From Hemileia vastatrix (Eukaryota; Basidiomycota; Pucciniomycetes; Pucciniales; Zaghouaniaceae): a DNA stretch of 64,000 nucleotides. Below, one piece after another: positions 25,280 to 36,337 of this stretch. Numbering within the stretch: the first letter of the stretch is position 1; every line of letters begins with the position of its first letter. A program made the translations under genes and the position numbers. The notes under the pieces were generated by a model. That model had not been told where the DNA came from. It saw nothing but the letters and a program-made list of their open reading frames with translations, and made no database searches. The stretch spans positions 372,001 to 436,000 of the forward strand of contig JASXTE010000009.1 of the NCBI GenBank assembly GCA_030280995.1, read 5' to 3'.

Positions 25280-26771
25280 CGTCAGCCTGAATATTCTCAG
25301 GACTGAGTAAAGTTACTAACAAATTATGTTAAACATATGTAGCATACATGGGAACAATAAATAATTGTATAAAAAATTGATTTAATACAAATATATGCCA
25401 TTATAAAGCATTATATACACGCATATATCCACCTTATTTAAGTCTTATGTACTTAATATTAAGTTAGAATATGTTAGGGTAACCTTAAGAACCTTAGCCA
25501 TAAGCCTACATAATTTTTAAGTACACATAAAGCTAATTTTTCTATTATTTTATTGAAATAATTGATAAATGCGCTTATTATCACTAAAAGCTGGATATAT
25601 GCGCTATAAATGTTAAGATAATAAAAATGAGCCTTGACAGATCAATTTGCCTTATTTGGAACAATTGATCTGGCTATTTAAAATTGTAAAAATAACACTT
25701 TTAAAATTTGGTGTTTTTTATGCCAGAAATGGCCTCTGTGCAGTGGCTACATACTGCCTGCATTTTTCCCGTGTGAATAGCTTCATTTTTAGCAAAGTTA
25801 GTATTTTTCAGGCTAAAATTACCCCACATACATGCACTATATGTGGAAACACACTAAAATAGGCGGGGGACACTTATTTAGTGTCTTAATTTAGTTTCAA
25901 TGTGAATTAACCTTATTAAATGCACTAATTACATTAGTCACATCAGTCTTGGCGCCCAATTATGCTACCACGCTTAAAAATCGCCTATTTAGTCAAGGAT
26001 TTACCCGTGGTTACGCCTTCCAAGAGTCTGCATACAGGGATCATCCCTTACATGCATTAAATTGGGTTTTTCAGTGGTTTCTCAGTCAATAATGCTTATT
26101 TTTTGACAGGGATTTCACGTATAAATTTGTAATAATTAACTCTAACATTTCTAATGTTAATCCCCCTCAATACTGTGTTATATTTAGCACCTTTTCTTTA
26201 TTTTTAGTCTATTAAAAATAGATATTACACGCATATACACTCTTTTTTGGGTTATTCTTTATTTGTGATGGATTATCCCTATTATTTCAGGATTTTGGCG
26301 TGTGATATTATTCTTTGGTTGTCATTGGTCATTCTTTATGTTGTTGGACAGGTCTATTAGTTAGTTTGAGGCGCATTTTGCCGTGTATAGGATTGGAATC
26401 ATCAAGGGGCATCATTGGGGAATTATTGGGTATGGGAGGAGGGGGTTTTTGGTCATATTTTTCTACATTCAATTTATCATCTTTAAAATTACAATTACAA
26501 TATAACCAATACAATTTATCTTAAATTTCATTAGTACTTTAGAGAGTCTTTGAATAGTATTTTAAATATATTACATCTATTTTTCTGCACAACAATAAGC
26601 CTTGTAATACCAAATTATAATAAGTGAGAGTAAATTACTGAGCCTTATAATTGATTTTATTCTACTACTTGCTTGTCTTATACCATTGTATTCATTTGGG
26701 ACCTTTTGTAAATCTTCTAGACACTAGACCAGCAAGCTATTCACGTCTCTGGACTTGGACTTAGCCTGACA
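25280..26771 (+). repeat. Gypsy-B 5' LTR
   Basis: 1492 bp, starting CGTCAGCC (the partner starts TGTCAGCC, so the first base is mutated) and ending AGCCTGACA. The short open frames inside are shared by both LTRs but show no protein features. Confidence 0.95.
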
Positions 26772-27478
26772 ACTGGGAGCCTTTCCTCAAGAATTCAAGT
26801 GGTTATTCAAGTAAGTAAAAATAAAAATTAATTGAGGCTTGAGTGATTAGAAATCCTTATATATAATATCTGGATTATAATTACAAAGGGTTGGGTCACT
26901 AAAAATTTAGTGACTTCAGAAAAAGAAGCCCAGTTATATATATAATAAAATTTTGATATTGAATCATCAATTTTACCACTAATTGAACAAAAAAGTGTTC
27001 TTAGTGGGAGTCTTTCAATAGACCAATTAAAATTGTGTTCTTTGCAGATAATAATAAACCAATTAATAAAAACTGATTAATTGATTCTCTGTTTACAGGA
27101 CTTTTAATCCCTTTTTCTGGTTTGTTCATTAATTTTTTTTTTTGGATTTTGAAAAGACTATTACTGACATATTTTCATTTTAAAAGACAAAAACACGGCT
27201 ACAGATTGTAGACCACTCCAATTAAGTGACCACATAAAAGCATATTTGACTTTTGGCACTTATTTTATCCACTTAAAACCTACTAGTAAGCAATTTAATT
27301 GCCTTAAGTAGAGTTATAAAATACTGATAAAACTCTTTTGTAGTTTGAATCACATTTCGCAATCCTTTGGTCTAACTTTCACTGATAAAATTGAGTGAAA
27401 ACGTTGACATTGTAAGTAATAAGGCAAAACCTTATGACTTGAGACAAAGAACTAATAAATTTGTTGCAGGACATCACC
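26772..27478 (+). promoter_or_regulatory. Gypsy-B leader, with candidate primer site and leader intron
   Basis: A TGGGAGCC stretch at 26774-26781 is a candidate primer binding site, 2 bp inside the LTR; I cannot assign the tRNA. GTAAGT at 26811-26816 and TTGTTGCAG ending at 27469 are good splice donor and acceptor sequences. Removing 26811-27469 would place the transcript directly before the Kozak-like ATG at 27479. Splicing is inference only. Confidence 0.4.
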
Positions 27479-27925
27479 ATGGAGGAAACCTCCCCCAGAA
27501 ACACTCCTCATATGAGTCTGGAGGAGAAAGAAAGGCTTCTCAACCTTGTAAAGATCAAAAAATCAAAAAATACCCTTCAAGAACAAATTCACTCCCTATC
27601 CCAATTACACAACAGCTTGACAGTAAAGGTCAACAAAATGGAAGAGGAGCTTATGAATTTAGAGAAAAGGGCAGGCCAAACTTTCATGGAGGTCAACCAA
27701 CAAATAACAGACCTAAGGGCACAGGTGAAACCAGTAACCACTCCCTCAAACATTCAACCAGCTCCTTCTCAAGCTCCAGGAGAAGAGCAGATGATAACTG
27801 TAAGCAAATGTAAATGGGACAGGTACTCCCATAACTACAACAGCAACCCTCATCAAGAGTCCAGCCATCACCCTTACAGGGGAAAGGGAAAAAGGGGAAG
27901 AGGAAGTGGAATAAGACCTTGGTAA
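27479..27925 (+). CDS. Small coiled-coil, RG-rich ORF upstream of gag (Gypsy-B ORF0)
   Basis: The start is chosen at ATG 27479 because it lies in CACCATGG, the best eukaryotic start context in the element. It encodes 148 residues: residues 10-85 have heptad-like spacing of Leu and charged residues (LEEKERLLNLVKIKK, NKMEEELMNLEKRAG), typical of a coiled coil; a Pro/Gln linker follows, then a His/Tyr-rich and strongly basic tail (YRGKGKRGRGSGIRPW) suited to binding RNA. The stop at 27923-27925 overlaps the next frame, which is open from 27835 to 29253. I do not recognise a family. It may be the N-terminal part of Gag, joined to the rest by frameshifting (A AAG GGA lies in register near 27882-27888) or by an indel, rather than a separate protein. 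Confidence 0.6.
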   Translation: MEETSPRNTPHMSLEEKERLLNLVKIKKSKNTLQEQIHSLSQLHNSLTVKVNKMEEELMNLEKRAGQTFMEVNQQITDLRAQVKPVTTPSNIQPAPSQAPGEEQMITVSKCKWDRYSHNYNSNPHQESSHHPYRGKGKRGRGSGIRPW

Positions 27926-29253
27926 GTCATCCACCTTCTAATGTTCAACAATATAATACTGACGATGAATTACTTATAGGTGATAATGAGGTATTAAGAT
28001 TGATTGATAATGATATTCAGGATTATTCATTTGATAATAGTGATTTGAATTTATCTTTAAAGGATGAAATTGTACATAGATTTATTGATAATGGTGATAA
28101 TAAAAATATAAAAATTGAAACAAATGAATCAAATCTTGACCCATATAGTCTTGATAGAACTTCTGAATTAGAAATTAATGGTTTTATGAAAGAAAACCCT
28201 ATGATATCTTCTATAATAAATAAATTGTTATTGAGAATTGAAAAATTAGAAGAATATTCCAAGGAGTCTTCAACTGACATGGAGGAGGTAATAAGAAACC
28301 TCACTAAATCTTTGACTCACACAGCCAATAAAGTTAAGTTCATTGAAAAGTCAAATGATGATTTGTTAAATGAAAATATCAAATTAAAATCTGATATTGA
28401 GCAGTTACACAGTAAGCTGGATCAATCTCAGAATACTATGGCTATTATTGAGGGACAGGTAAAATTGTCTTTTTCCAATTTAAATGATACTCTTTCACAT
28501 GTACCTGCTTTGCAAAATAGATTGCAGATACTAGAAATAGAAGTAGCTTACATATTGAAAAATAATGACAGTAAGCACGTAAACACCTCTTATAAAAACC
28601 ATACACCAGTAAATAAGAGAGAATCATTTGATAAATCATTGATTGAGAAAGAACATAGTGGTATAGGTTGTGAGAGTCACAAATCATTAAAGGATGAGAT
28701 AAATGATCATCTGTCAAAAGTAAGTGAATTACTTAATATTCCTCAGGTTAAGGAAGTAAAAACTAACCAGAAAAACTGGCCTAAGTTAGATCAGTACCCT
28801 ACCTTTGATGGGGATTCAAAATCTGATTGGCAACAATTCATACAAAGAATTGATAATTTAAAATTTTCATACAAGTTACCTGATGAAGAAATTACATCAA
28901 AACTTATATCTTTATTTACAGATGTGGCCTTATTATGGTTTGAATCTGTATTGAGTGAGGGGATTAATTACTCTTGGAATGAATGGAAGGCACAAATTGA
29001 AAGACAATTTGGTGGTCCAAAATTCAGAATCACTCAACAAAGATTGTATGAAAAATCAAGATATACTCCAAGTAGTGGAGAAAAACCAATGGTCTTTTTA
29101 ATGGGTTTGATAAAAATCATGAAAGCCATGGATCCAAAAATGGATTTTGATGTGTGGAAAGAAAAAATAATATATAAATTGCCTATATCAGTCAGAGACA
29201 TTATTGTAGCTAGAACTGAAACCATTAGAGATATTATTAAACCACAGATATGA
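27919..29253 (+). CDS. gag: Gypsy-B Gag (structural protein)
   Basis: The frame has no ATG near its start and is open from 27835, so it probably continues ORF0 in the -1 frame. The first 100 residues are acidic (Asn/Asp-rich), then a long coiled coil (EKLEEYSKESS..., SDIEQLHSKLDQSQN), then a conserved retrotransposon-gag domain from about residue 290 (WPKLDQYPTFDGDSKSDWQQ, ALLWFESVL, WNEWKAQIERQFG). It ends at TGA 29251-29253. The CCHC-like knuckle is encoded just downstream in the +1 frame. Gag forms the cytoplasmic particle that packages the element RNA. The order and length are usual for fungal chromoviruses, except for the long acidic N-terminus. Confidence 0.85.
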   Translation: MVSHPPSNVQQYNTDDELLIGDNEVLRLIDNDIQDYSFDNSDLNLSLKDEIVHRFIDNGDNKNIKIETNESNLDPYSLDRTSELEINGFMKENPMISSIINKLLLRIEKLEEYSKESSTDMEEVIRNLTKSLTHTANKVKFIEKSNDDLLNENIKLKSDIEQLHSKLDQSQNTMAIIEGQVKLSFSNLNDTLSHVPALQNRLQILEIEVAYILKNNDSKHVNTSYKNHTPVNKRESFDKSLIEKEHSGIGCESHKSLKDEINDHLSKVSELLNIPQVKEVKTNQKNWPKLDQYPTFDGDSKSDWQQFIQRIDNLKFSYKLPDEEITSKLISLFTDVALLWFESVLSEGINYSWNEWKAQIERQFGGPKFRITQQRLYEKSRYTPSSGEKPMVFLMGLIKIMKAMDPKMDFDVWKEKIIYKLPISVRDIIVARTETIRDIIKPQI

Positions 29254-31144
29254 GACAAGGTACAACACTTATAATCAAAATTTTGAGGTAGTAAAACCTA
29301 CTACAAGTAAAATACCGGTAGAAAGGAAAAGACCTATTGCTCCTCTTGTTCCAAAGAAACAAGAAAGTAACACTTGCTATAAATGTAATGAACCTTGGGT
29401 TAAAGGTCATTCCTGTAAGAAAAGAATAAATGTTATTGAAAACTCACAAGATTCTGAACCCAGTAATCATGAAGATGAAAAGGATGAGTCTAGTGAGGAT
29501 TTTAAAATTAACATTTCTTACAGTGATGAAGAGAATGAAGTATTGGTATTAGAACAGGATATTATGTTCCTTAATGATACAATATCTTCCAATGATACAT
29601 CTTTAACTTCCATTGAGGAAGCTGAGATTATTAAAGATGTAGATCATGATACTTACAAAATCAAGCCTATTAGAGCACCTGTTATAATATGTGGAAAAGA
29701 AATGAATGTCATTCTTGACACTGGGGCTGCTGGTAGTGTAGTTTCTGTTAATACATTAATGAAACTGGATAGTAAGTACAAAGAAAAACTAGAACCTGTA
29801 CAGACAAAGAACTGGAGAGGTTTTGGTTCAGTATTAAGTCCAATTGGCAAATACAAAACTTCTGTTTTCTTCAAATATCATAATGGATTTGTAAGAGCAG
29901 TATGTTATTTTGTAGTCATGGATAAAATTAATTGTAGTGATTGGTTTATCATTGGCAATGACTTATTGACCAAATTTGGTATTAAACTAGATCCTGCAAA
30001 TAGTTGCTTCACCATTGGAGTAAATGGGAAGAGAAAATTCAAGATTTGCTCTGAATATTCTGTTTATACCATTGCTCCAAAGGAAGAACAACAAAGTGGA
30101 AGACCCACTTCTGAGATGCTTGAGTTGGAAAATTAAATCCAAAAAGCCTCATTTAGTCCTCAACTCTCAAATATTGAAGTAGAAAATATATTGAGATTGA
30201 TAAAATCTTATCCTAGGGCATTTGCACACGGTTCAAATGAGCTAGGATTGGTCAAAGACCATGAAATGAAAATATCTTTAAGTTGTGACCTGGATAATAT
30301 TCCTGGCAGCTTAAAAAAGAAACCTTACCCAGCTTCTCCTGCAAAATAGAAAGACATTGAAGACAACATTAAAATTTTGTTGGAAATGGGTATTGTTGAG
30401 AAAGTAGACACAACTCCTAAATATTGTGTAATATCACCAGTTTTAATCTCTTATGAAAAAGATAAGGCAAGGTTATGTGGTGATTATAGAGCTCTAAATA
30501 CATTCAAAGTGTATGATATTTACCCTCTTCCCAGGATAGCTTCTATCCATGCTACCTTACAAGGAGCAAAATATATTTCATGTCTGGATGGAAACAAAGG
30601 TTACCACCAGATTCCAGTAGAAAAGAGTTCTCAGAATTACTTACTGATCACCACACATATGGGGATATATAAGTATGTTAGAATGCCTTTTGGACCTAAA
30701 AATGCCCCTTCAGTCTTCCAAAAATTGATGGATAGTGTTTTTCATCAGGAGATGGTTGAAGGATGGCTCTTAGTATATATTGATGACATCATAGTGTTTT
30801 CAAAAACATATGATGAGCATTTAAATCACCTGAAAAGAGTATTTCAAAAAATGGATGAAATTAACATGACAATAGCATTGAAAAAATGTAAGTTTGGATT
30901 TCAATCCTTGAAAGTACTTGGACATGTTGTATCTGGCTTACAAATTTGTGTGGATCAGAACAAGGTGGCAGCAATAAAAAATATTGATATACCTAAAAAT
31001 GTGAAAGATATACAAAGCTTTCTGGGTATGTGCGGATATTATAGGCAGTATATCAAGAACTACCAAACAATTGCAGCCCCTTTAACAACATTAATCAGGA
31101 AGAATGAAGCTTTCATTTGGAATAATGAAAAAAAAGGCCTTTGA
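29210..31144 (+). pseudogene. pol: Gypsy-B pol, 5' part: zinc knuckle, protease, reverse transcriptase
   Basis: This frame (+1 relative to gag) opens at 29210, overlapping gag by 44 nt. It begins with a zinc knuckle (CYKCNEPWVKGHSCK, 29375-29419), an acidic linker, and an aspartic protease with LDTGA (D at 29716). A TAA at 30134-30136 and a TAG near 30347 interrupt it. The reverse transcriptase then follows (LCGDYRALNTFKVYDIYPLP, LDGNKGYHQI, catalytic YIDD near 30777, VLGHVVS, FLGMCGYYRQYI). The frame is lost at an A8 run (31128-31135) and resumes in the next frame. All catalytic boxes are intact, so only four small changes separate it from a working polyprotein; the gag/pol overlap itself may be natural. 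Confidence 0.88.
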
Positions 31145-33209
31145 TAAATTAAAGGAATGTTTAATGTCAGCTCCAATCTTGAGACTGCCTGATTTTAGCC
31201 TCCCTTTTATCTTGTATACTGATTCAAGCTTTACAGGGTTAGGTGCTGCTTTACAGCAGAAGCAGATAATTAGTGGTAAATTATCTGAAGTAGTTATCTG
31301 TTATATATCCAGAACCTTAAGAAAAACTGAATTAAGGTATGGTGCTACACAACTGGAATGTTTAGCGGTTGTGTGGGCCTTGGAAAAACTTTATTACTAT
31401 CTGGAAGACCAGAAGTTTGAGTTAATAACAGATTGCAGTGCAGTGAAATCATTATTAAACATGAAAACACCTAATAGACACATGTTTAGATGGCAACTAG
31501 CTGTACAAGAGTACAGAGGAAGAATGACAATCACTCATAGAGCAGGTACATTGCATTCTAATGTGGATTTGTTATCTAGAAGCCCTTTGCCAAATGATAC
31601 TGACAACCCAGCTTATGTGCCTGAGAATGAGGTAATACATATATATGGGATTTATATAGTGGATTTAGAAGAGGAGTTTATGCAAACAATATTAGATAAT
31701 TATTCATCTGATAAAGACTTGTCTAAACTTTCAACCATCTTAAATGATCCAACAAATGCCTCAATGAGTGCATTAATAAAAACTTTACCTCCAAAGTATA
31801 AGAATGCGTTGGAAAAAGGTAAATTTTCAATTGAAGATGGATACATATATTACAGGAAAAAGCTAAGTAATGTAATAGTTATACCTCCATCTATGAAAAA
31901 GTTAATGTTAAGTACTTGTCATGATGATATCTTAGCTGTTCATTTTGATTACAATAAAACATTAACTAGAGTTAAAAACACAGCCTGGTGGATAAACATG
32001 AAGGATGATGTACAAAAAAAAATTGACCCACGTGACTCTTGCCAAAAATCTAAAAGATTGACAGGTAAGAGAGCTGGGTTGTTACAACAAATAGAGCAAC
32101 CAAAAGCTCCATGGAAAATTATAAACATGGACTTTGTTACTGTTTTGCCATTAGCAGGAAAAGAAAGTTTCAATTCTTGCTGGGTAATAGTGGATAGACT
32201 TACAAAAATGTGTAAATTTATTCCAACCCATAAAGAGGTATCTGCAAAAGACTTGGCCTTAATCTGGTGGACTCAAATGATGGACACTGCTGGGTTCCCC
32301 AAAGCCATTATATCTGACATAGACCCTAAATTTACTTCAGAATTCTGGACATCCTTAATAGAGGTTTCAGGGTGTCAGTTGAAATTGTCTACAGCACACC
32401 ATCCACAAACTGATGGACTGGCTGAGAGAATGATACAGACTCTGGAGGACATGATCAGAAGATATTGTGCCTTTGGTTTAGAATACAAAGACAATGAGAA
32501 ATTCACGCATGACTGGGTAACTTTAATTCCTGGCTTAGAATTTGCTTATAATAGCACAACTCATTCTTTAACAGAGAGAAAACCTTTTGAGCTCTGGCTG
32601 GGGTATGTTCCAAATACACCAGTGAATTTTTTAAATAAATTGCCAAGGATGGACATACACCCTGGTACCAAATCCTTTATTCATATGCAACAAATGTGTA
32701 GAAAGCATGCAGAAGAATGTATACAAAAAGCATTTGAATATGAAAAGAAAAGGTGGGACAAATCTCATAAAGAATTTGAATTCAAAAAGGGAGATGAAGT
32801 CCTCATATCATCACTACATTTTAACTTACAAGGTAATGTTAAATTAAAGGATCCCTTTGTAGGACCTTTTGTAGTAAATAAAATGGTTGGTAATAATGCA
32901 GTGGAAGTCATATTATATGCTCCATATGATAGGAAACATCCAGTTTTGCCTATCTCATTATTGAAACCTTACCATGCAAATGATCCTGACTCATTTCCAA
33001 AAAGAAGGGGAAGGCTTAAAAAGCAACCTGAAGAAATTCTGGAAAAATCAGAGATTGAAAAAATACTCAAGAAAAGAATCCTTACTAAAGAAAAAGGAAC
33101 TGAGTATTTACTGAGATTAAAAGGGAAATCAAATGAATTTGATAAATGGATACCTGAAAAAGAAATTTCTAATTTATCCACCCTTCTTAAAAAATTTAAA
33201 CAGAAATAA
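31104..33209 (+). CDS. pol: Gypsy-B pol, 3' part: RNase H, integrase, chromodomain
   Basis: 701 codons, really a continuation of the upstream pol frame after the A8-run frameshift rather than a protein with its own start. RNase H: LYTDSSFTGLGAAL (near 31216), QLECLAVVWALEK, ITDCSAV. Integrase: a zinc domain with its first CxxC cysteine changed to Arg (PRDSCQKSK, CGT near 32029), then core acidic residues in NMDFV (32128), SDIDPKF (32318) and LAERMIQT (32421). The C-terminus (EIEKILKKRILTKEKG...FDKWIPEKEI, residues 645-690) is a chromodomain, which in this group guides integration to methylated histone. Stop at 33207-33209. Confidence 0.9.
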   Translation: MKLSFGIMKKKAFDKLKECLMSAPILRLPDFSLPFILYTDSSFTGLGAALQQKQIISGKLSEVVICYISRTLRKTELRYGATQLECLAVVWALEKLYYYLEDQKFELITDCSAVKSLLNMKTPNRHMFRWQLAVQEYRGRMTITHRAGTLHSNVDLLSRSPLPNDTDNPAYVPENEVIHIYGIYIVDLEEEFMQTILDNYSSDKDLSKLSTILNDPTNASMSALIKTLPPKYKNALEKGKFSIEDGYIYYRKKLSNVIVIPPSMKKLMLSTCHDDILAVHFDYNKTLTRVKNTAWWINMKDDVQKKIDPRDSCQKSKRLTGKRAGLLQQIEQPKAPWKIINMDFVTVLPLAGKESFNSCWVIVDRLTKMCKFIPTHKEVSAKDLALIWWTQMMDTAGFPKAIISDIDPKFTSEFWTSLIEVSGCQLKLSTAHHPQTDGLAERMIQTLEDMIRRYCAFGLEYKDNEKFTHDWVTLIPGLEFAYNSTTHSLTERKPFELWLGYVPNTPVNFLNKLPRMDIHPGTKSFIHMQQMCRKHAEECIQKAFEYEKKRWDKSHKEFEFKKGDEVLISSLHFNLQGNVKLKDPFVGPFVVNKMVGNNAVEVILYAPYDRKHPVLPISLLKPYHANDPDSFPKRRGRLKKQPEEILEKSEIEKILKKRILTKEKGTEYLLRLKGKSNEFDKWIPEKEISNLSTLLKKFKQK

Positions 33210-33388
33210 ATTTCTGTCCAACCAGCTGAGGGGTTAAAAAACCAGTACTCATAATATTTTATTATGTTTTATTTCTTTAAAGTATAATCTTTAATGCTAC
33301 AGAATTAATCTGAATACCTGAAAATTACAAATAAATAAATAAAAATGTATAACTTATCATTTTTTTTTGTTTTTTTTGGGTGGGCCAG

Positions 33389-34880
33389 TGTCAGCCTGAA
33401 TATTCTCAGGACTGAGTAAAATTACTAACAAATTATGTTAAACATATGTAGCATACATGGGAACAATAAATAATTGTATAAAAAATTGATTTAATACAAA
33501 TATATGCCATTATAAAGCATTATATACACGCATATATCCACCTTATTTAAGTCTTATATACTTAATATTAAGTTAGAATATGTTAGGGTAACCTTAAGAA
33601 CCTTAGCCATAAGCCTACATAATTTTTAAGTACACATAAAGCTAATTTTTCTATTATTTTATTGAAATAATTGATAAATGCGCTTATTATCACTAAAAGC
33701 TGGATATATGCGCTATAAATGTTAAGATAATAAAAATGAGCCTTGGCAGATCAATTTGCTTTATTTGGAACAATTGATCTGGCTATTTAAAAGTGTAAAA
33801 ATAACACTTTTCAAATTTGGTGTTTTTTATGCCAGAAATGGCCTCTGTGCAGTGGCTACATACTGCCTGCATTTTTCCCGTGTGAATAGCTTCATTTTTA
33901 GAAAAGTTAGTATTTTTCACACTAAAATTACCCCACATACATGCACTATATGTGGAAACACACTAAAATAGGCAAGGGACACTTATTTAGTGTCTTATTT
34001 TAGTTTCAATGTGAATTAACCTTATTAAATGCACTAATTACATTAGTCACATCAGTCTTGGCGCCCAATTATGCTACCACGCTTAAAAATCACCTGTTTA
34101 GTCAAGGATTTACCCGTGGTTACGCCTGCCAAGAGTCTTCATACAGGGATCAGCCCTTACACGCATTAAATTGGGTTTTTCAGTGGTTTCTCAGTCAATA
34201 ATGCTTATTTTTTGACAGGGATTTCACGTATAAATTTGTAATAATTAACTCTAACATTTCTACTGTTAATCCCCCTTAATACTGTGTTATATTTAGCACC
34301 TTTTCTTTATTTTTAGTCTATTAAAAATAGATATTACATGCATATACACTCTTTTTTGGGTTATTCTTTATTTGTGATGGATTATCCCTATTATTTCAGG
34401 ATTTTGGCATGTGATATTATTCTTTGGTTGTCATTGGTCATTCTTTATGTTGTTGGACAGGTCTATTAGTTAGTTTGAGGCGCATTTTGCCGTGTATAGG
34501 ATTGGAATCATCAAGGGGCATCATTGGGGAATTATTGGGTATGGGAGGAGGGGGTTTTTGGTCATATTTTTCTACATTCAATTTATCATCTTTAAAATTA
34601 CAATTACAATATAACCAATACAATTTATCTTAAATTTCATTAGTACTTTAGAGAGTCTTTGAATAGTATTTTAAATATATTACATCTATTTTTCTGCACA
34701 ACAATAAGCCTTGTAATACCAAATTATAATAAGTGAGAGTAAATTACTGAGCCTTATAATTGATTTTATTCTACTACTTGCTTGTCTTATACCATTGTAT
34801 TCATTTGGGACCTTTTGTAAATCTTCTAGACACTAGACCAGCAAGCTATTCACGTCTCTGGACTTGGACTTAGCCTGACA
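33389..34880 (+). repeat. Gypsy-B 3' LTR
   Basis: 1492 bp, TGTCAGCC...AGCCTGACA, preceded by a T-run and a G-rich stretch (GGGTGGGCCAG, 33378-33388) at the polypurine tract position, and followed by the CTATG duplication. Confidence 0.95.
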
Positions 34881-34885
34881 CTATG

Positions 34886-35460
34886 GAAATGAAAATGACA
34901 TTTTGCTCAATCATTGCACAATAAGTTGTTTGATATTGCCAAAATGTTCTCCTGATGATTTTTCAAAACTCATCAGGACACTTTCTTTGGTTTAAAGAAA
35001 AGAAGATATAGTTCAAGTTTAGCCCTGGTGGTGCACATTTGATCTAACACCTCTACTTGTTATTGATAGTGGGAATTTTCCTTAGATTTTTTTTTCTTAT
35101 TTTATCCCTTTTATTTTACTTTTTTATTGCTCATATTGCTTTGGATATCAAATTTTAATTTTTAAAATAAATAATTTTCATACTCTTATACCTTTATTTA
35201 ATAATATATGATTAAAGGTGGAACACCACCTGGTATGCATTTTTCACACAAGTTATTACTACAGTAATAATGTTAATAATATAATGATGACAAAAATTAA
35301 TCAAATGGTAAATTTAAAAGACACAGAAAGATCAAATACCAGTGGAAATGTTTATAAGAAATCCCTTTTGAGTTTAAGAATATTTGCTGTATGCCTACTC
35401 TCAATTATAAAAGTGTCCAGCACAAGTTCGGCCAAACTTGTGCTGGACACTTATATCAAA
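34886..35460. repeat. Right part of the palindromic tandem array
   Basis: Resumes the unit cut by Gypsy-B: type 2 palindrome (34941-34986), the AT-rich spacer, then a near-perfect type 1 palindrome (35410-35453, centre TTCGGCCAAA). Confidence 0.85.
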
Positions 35461-35755
35461 CACACAACATATATTCAAGTTTAATATTTGAATATTAAGG
35501 TATGCTAAGTGATGTTGTTCAACCTTTTGTCAAACCTGAGATTAACTGATGTTCAATGTGGTTCCTAAGCTCTGCTCAAGTAGGGATTGTTATGGATTCA
35601 ATCTGTGACAGTTTATTTTTTTAATGTTTTTTCATCAGATTCAAAAACATATTTCTGACAGTTTCAGGATGGTTTCCCAACAGTTTCCTGACAAATTCCT
35701 GATAGTTTCAAATAGAGGGAACTGCTAGCAGTTCACCCCCAGATTTCCTGTGGTG

Positions 35756-36337
35756 AAAGTTGAAAGTGCACATGCTTGCTTTCAAGGACAAAATATTTCA
35801 CAAGGTTAAATCACATCTTAAAATTTTCACAACATTTTAAGATAAAACAATACAGTTTAATCTTTTTTAATGCTTAAAAGTAATAAAATACTAAAATTAT
35901 CAAGTAAAAAAAGTAAATTTTTATTTTTACAACAAGTAAATCTATACAATACACTATATTTGATATTCTTTTGACCACAAAAGACTACATATATACTCTT
36001 ATTTAATTACTTATTCAAATATAAATACTTGAGTAAATATATTTATAATAAAAGTAAGTTCAACAAGAAGAATTTCATCTATTTAGAAGGAAAAATTGTT
36101 TTTGAGAGATTTTTTTGTAATATAATTTCAATTCATAAAGAAAATGTTTCATTTTGAATGTTAAACCAGTAATTGCCTTAATTTTTGGTATAAACTAAGA
36201 CATATCCATCTAAAAAATAATTAAATACTCAGAAGGAGCTGTATAGTTTTTATTTAAAACAAGAATGATTTTCTATAAGATTGGTTTAAATATGAACCAA
36301 AAATGGGACTTATTTTATTACATAAGATAGATCTATA
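35756..36337. other. AT-rich sequence without recognised features
   Basis: About 580 bp between the CACTA-like element and the LTR fragment. I see no reading frame, repeat or RNA signature that I can support. Confidence 0.6.

Larger units (their letters stand above)
25280..34880 (+). mobile_element. Ty3/Gypsy chromovirus (Gypsy-B), 9601 bp, nearly complete
   Basis: Two 1492-bp LTRs (25280-26771, 33389-34880) differ at about 23 positions by eye (about 98.5% identity) and are flanked by CTATG (25275-25279, 34881-34885). Internal order: leader, small coiled-coil ORF, gag, zinc knuckle, protease, reverse transcriptase, RNase H, integrase, chromodomain. Breaks: gag and pol in different frames (overlap 29210-29253), TAA at 30134-30136, TAG near 30347-30349, and an A8 run (31128-31135) where the frame shifts. 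These few lesions fit a fairly recent insertion. Chromodomain-bearing Gypsy elements of fungi usually target heterochromatin. Confidence 0.96.
20788..35755. mobile_element. Large non-coding CACTA-like element (about 5.4 kb without nested Gypsy-B)
   Basis: The left end (20788, CACCACAGAAAATCTGGGGG then TGAACTGCTAGCA) and the inverted right end (from 35755, CACCACAGGAAATCTGGGGG then TGAACTGCTAGCA) match almost perfectly over more than 40 bp, with a 3-bp duplication AAA (20785-20787, 35756-35758). The interior has no transposase. It consists of tandem units with palindromes (21380-25274, resuming at 34886-35460) and GTTTCCTGACA-like subterminal words near 35640-35700. The 9601-bp Gypsy-B (25280-34880) with its CTATG duplication is nested in one repeat unit. 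The TIR core resembles that of the two 261-bp MITEs, suggesting the same transposase group. Confidence 0.85.

Noticed and set aside
26315..26524. 69-codon frame repeated identically at 34424-34633
   Set aside because: It lies in the two LTRs of Gypsy-B, so identity reflects LTR duplication, not conservation of a protein.
27391..27813. 140-codon frame overlapping ORF0
   Set aside because: No ATG, basic and low-complexity, weaker start context; the overlapping frame from 27479 has the Kozak start and coiled-coil pattern. Its first residues (PYDLRQRTNK) might still belong to an ancestral Gag start.
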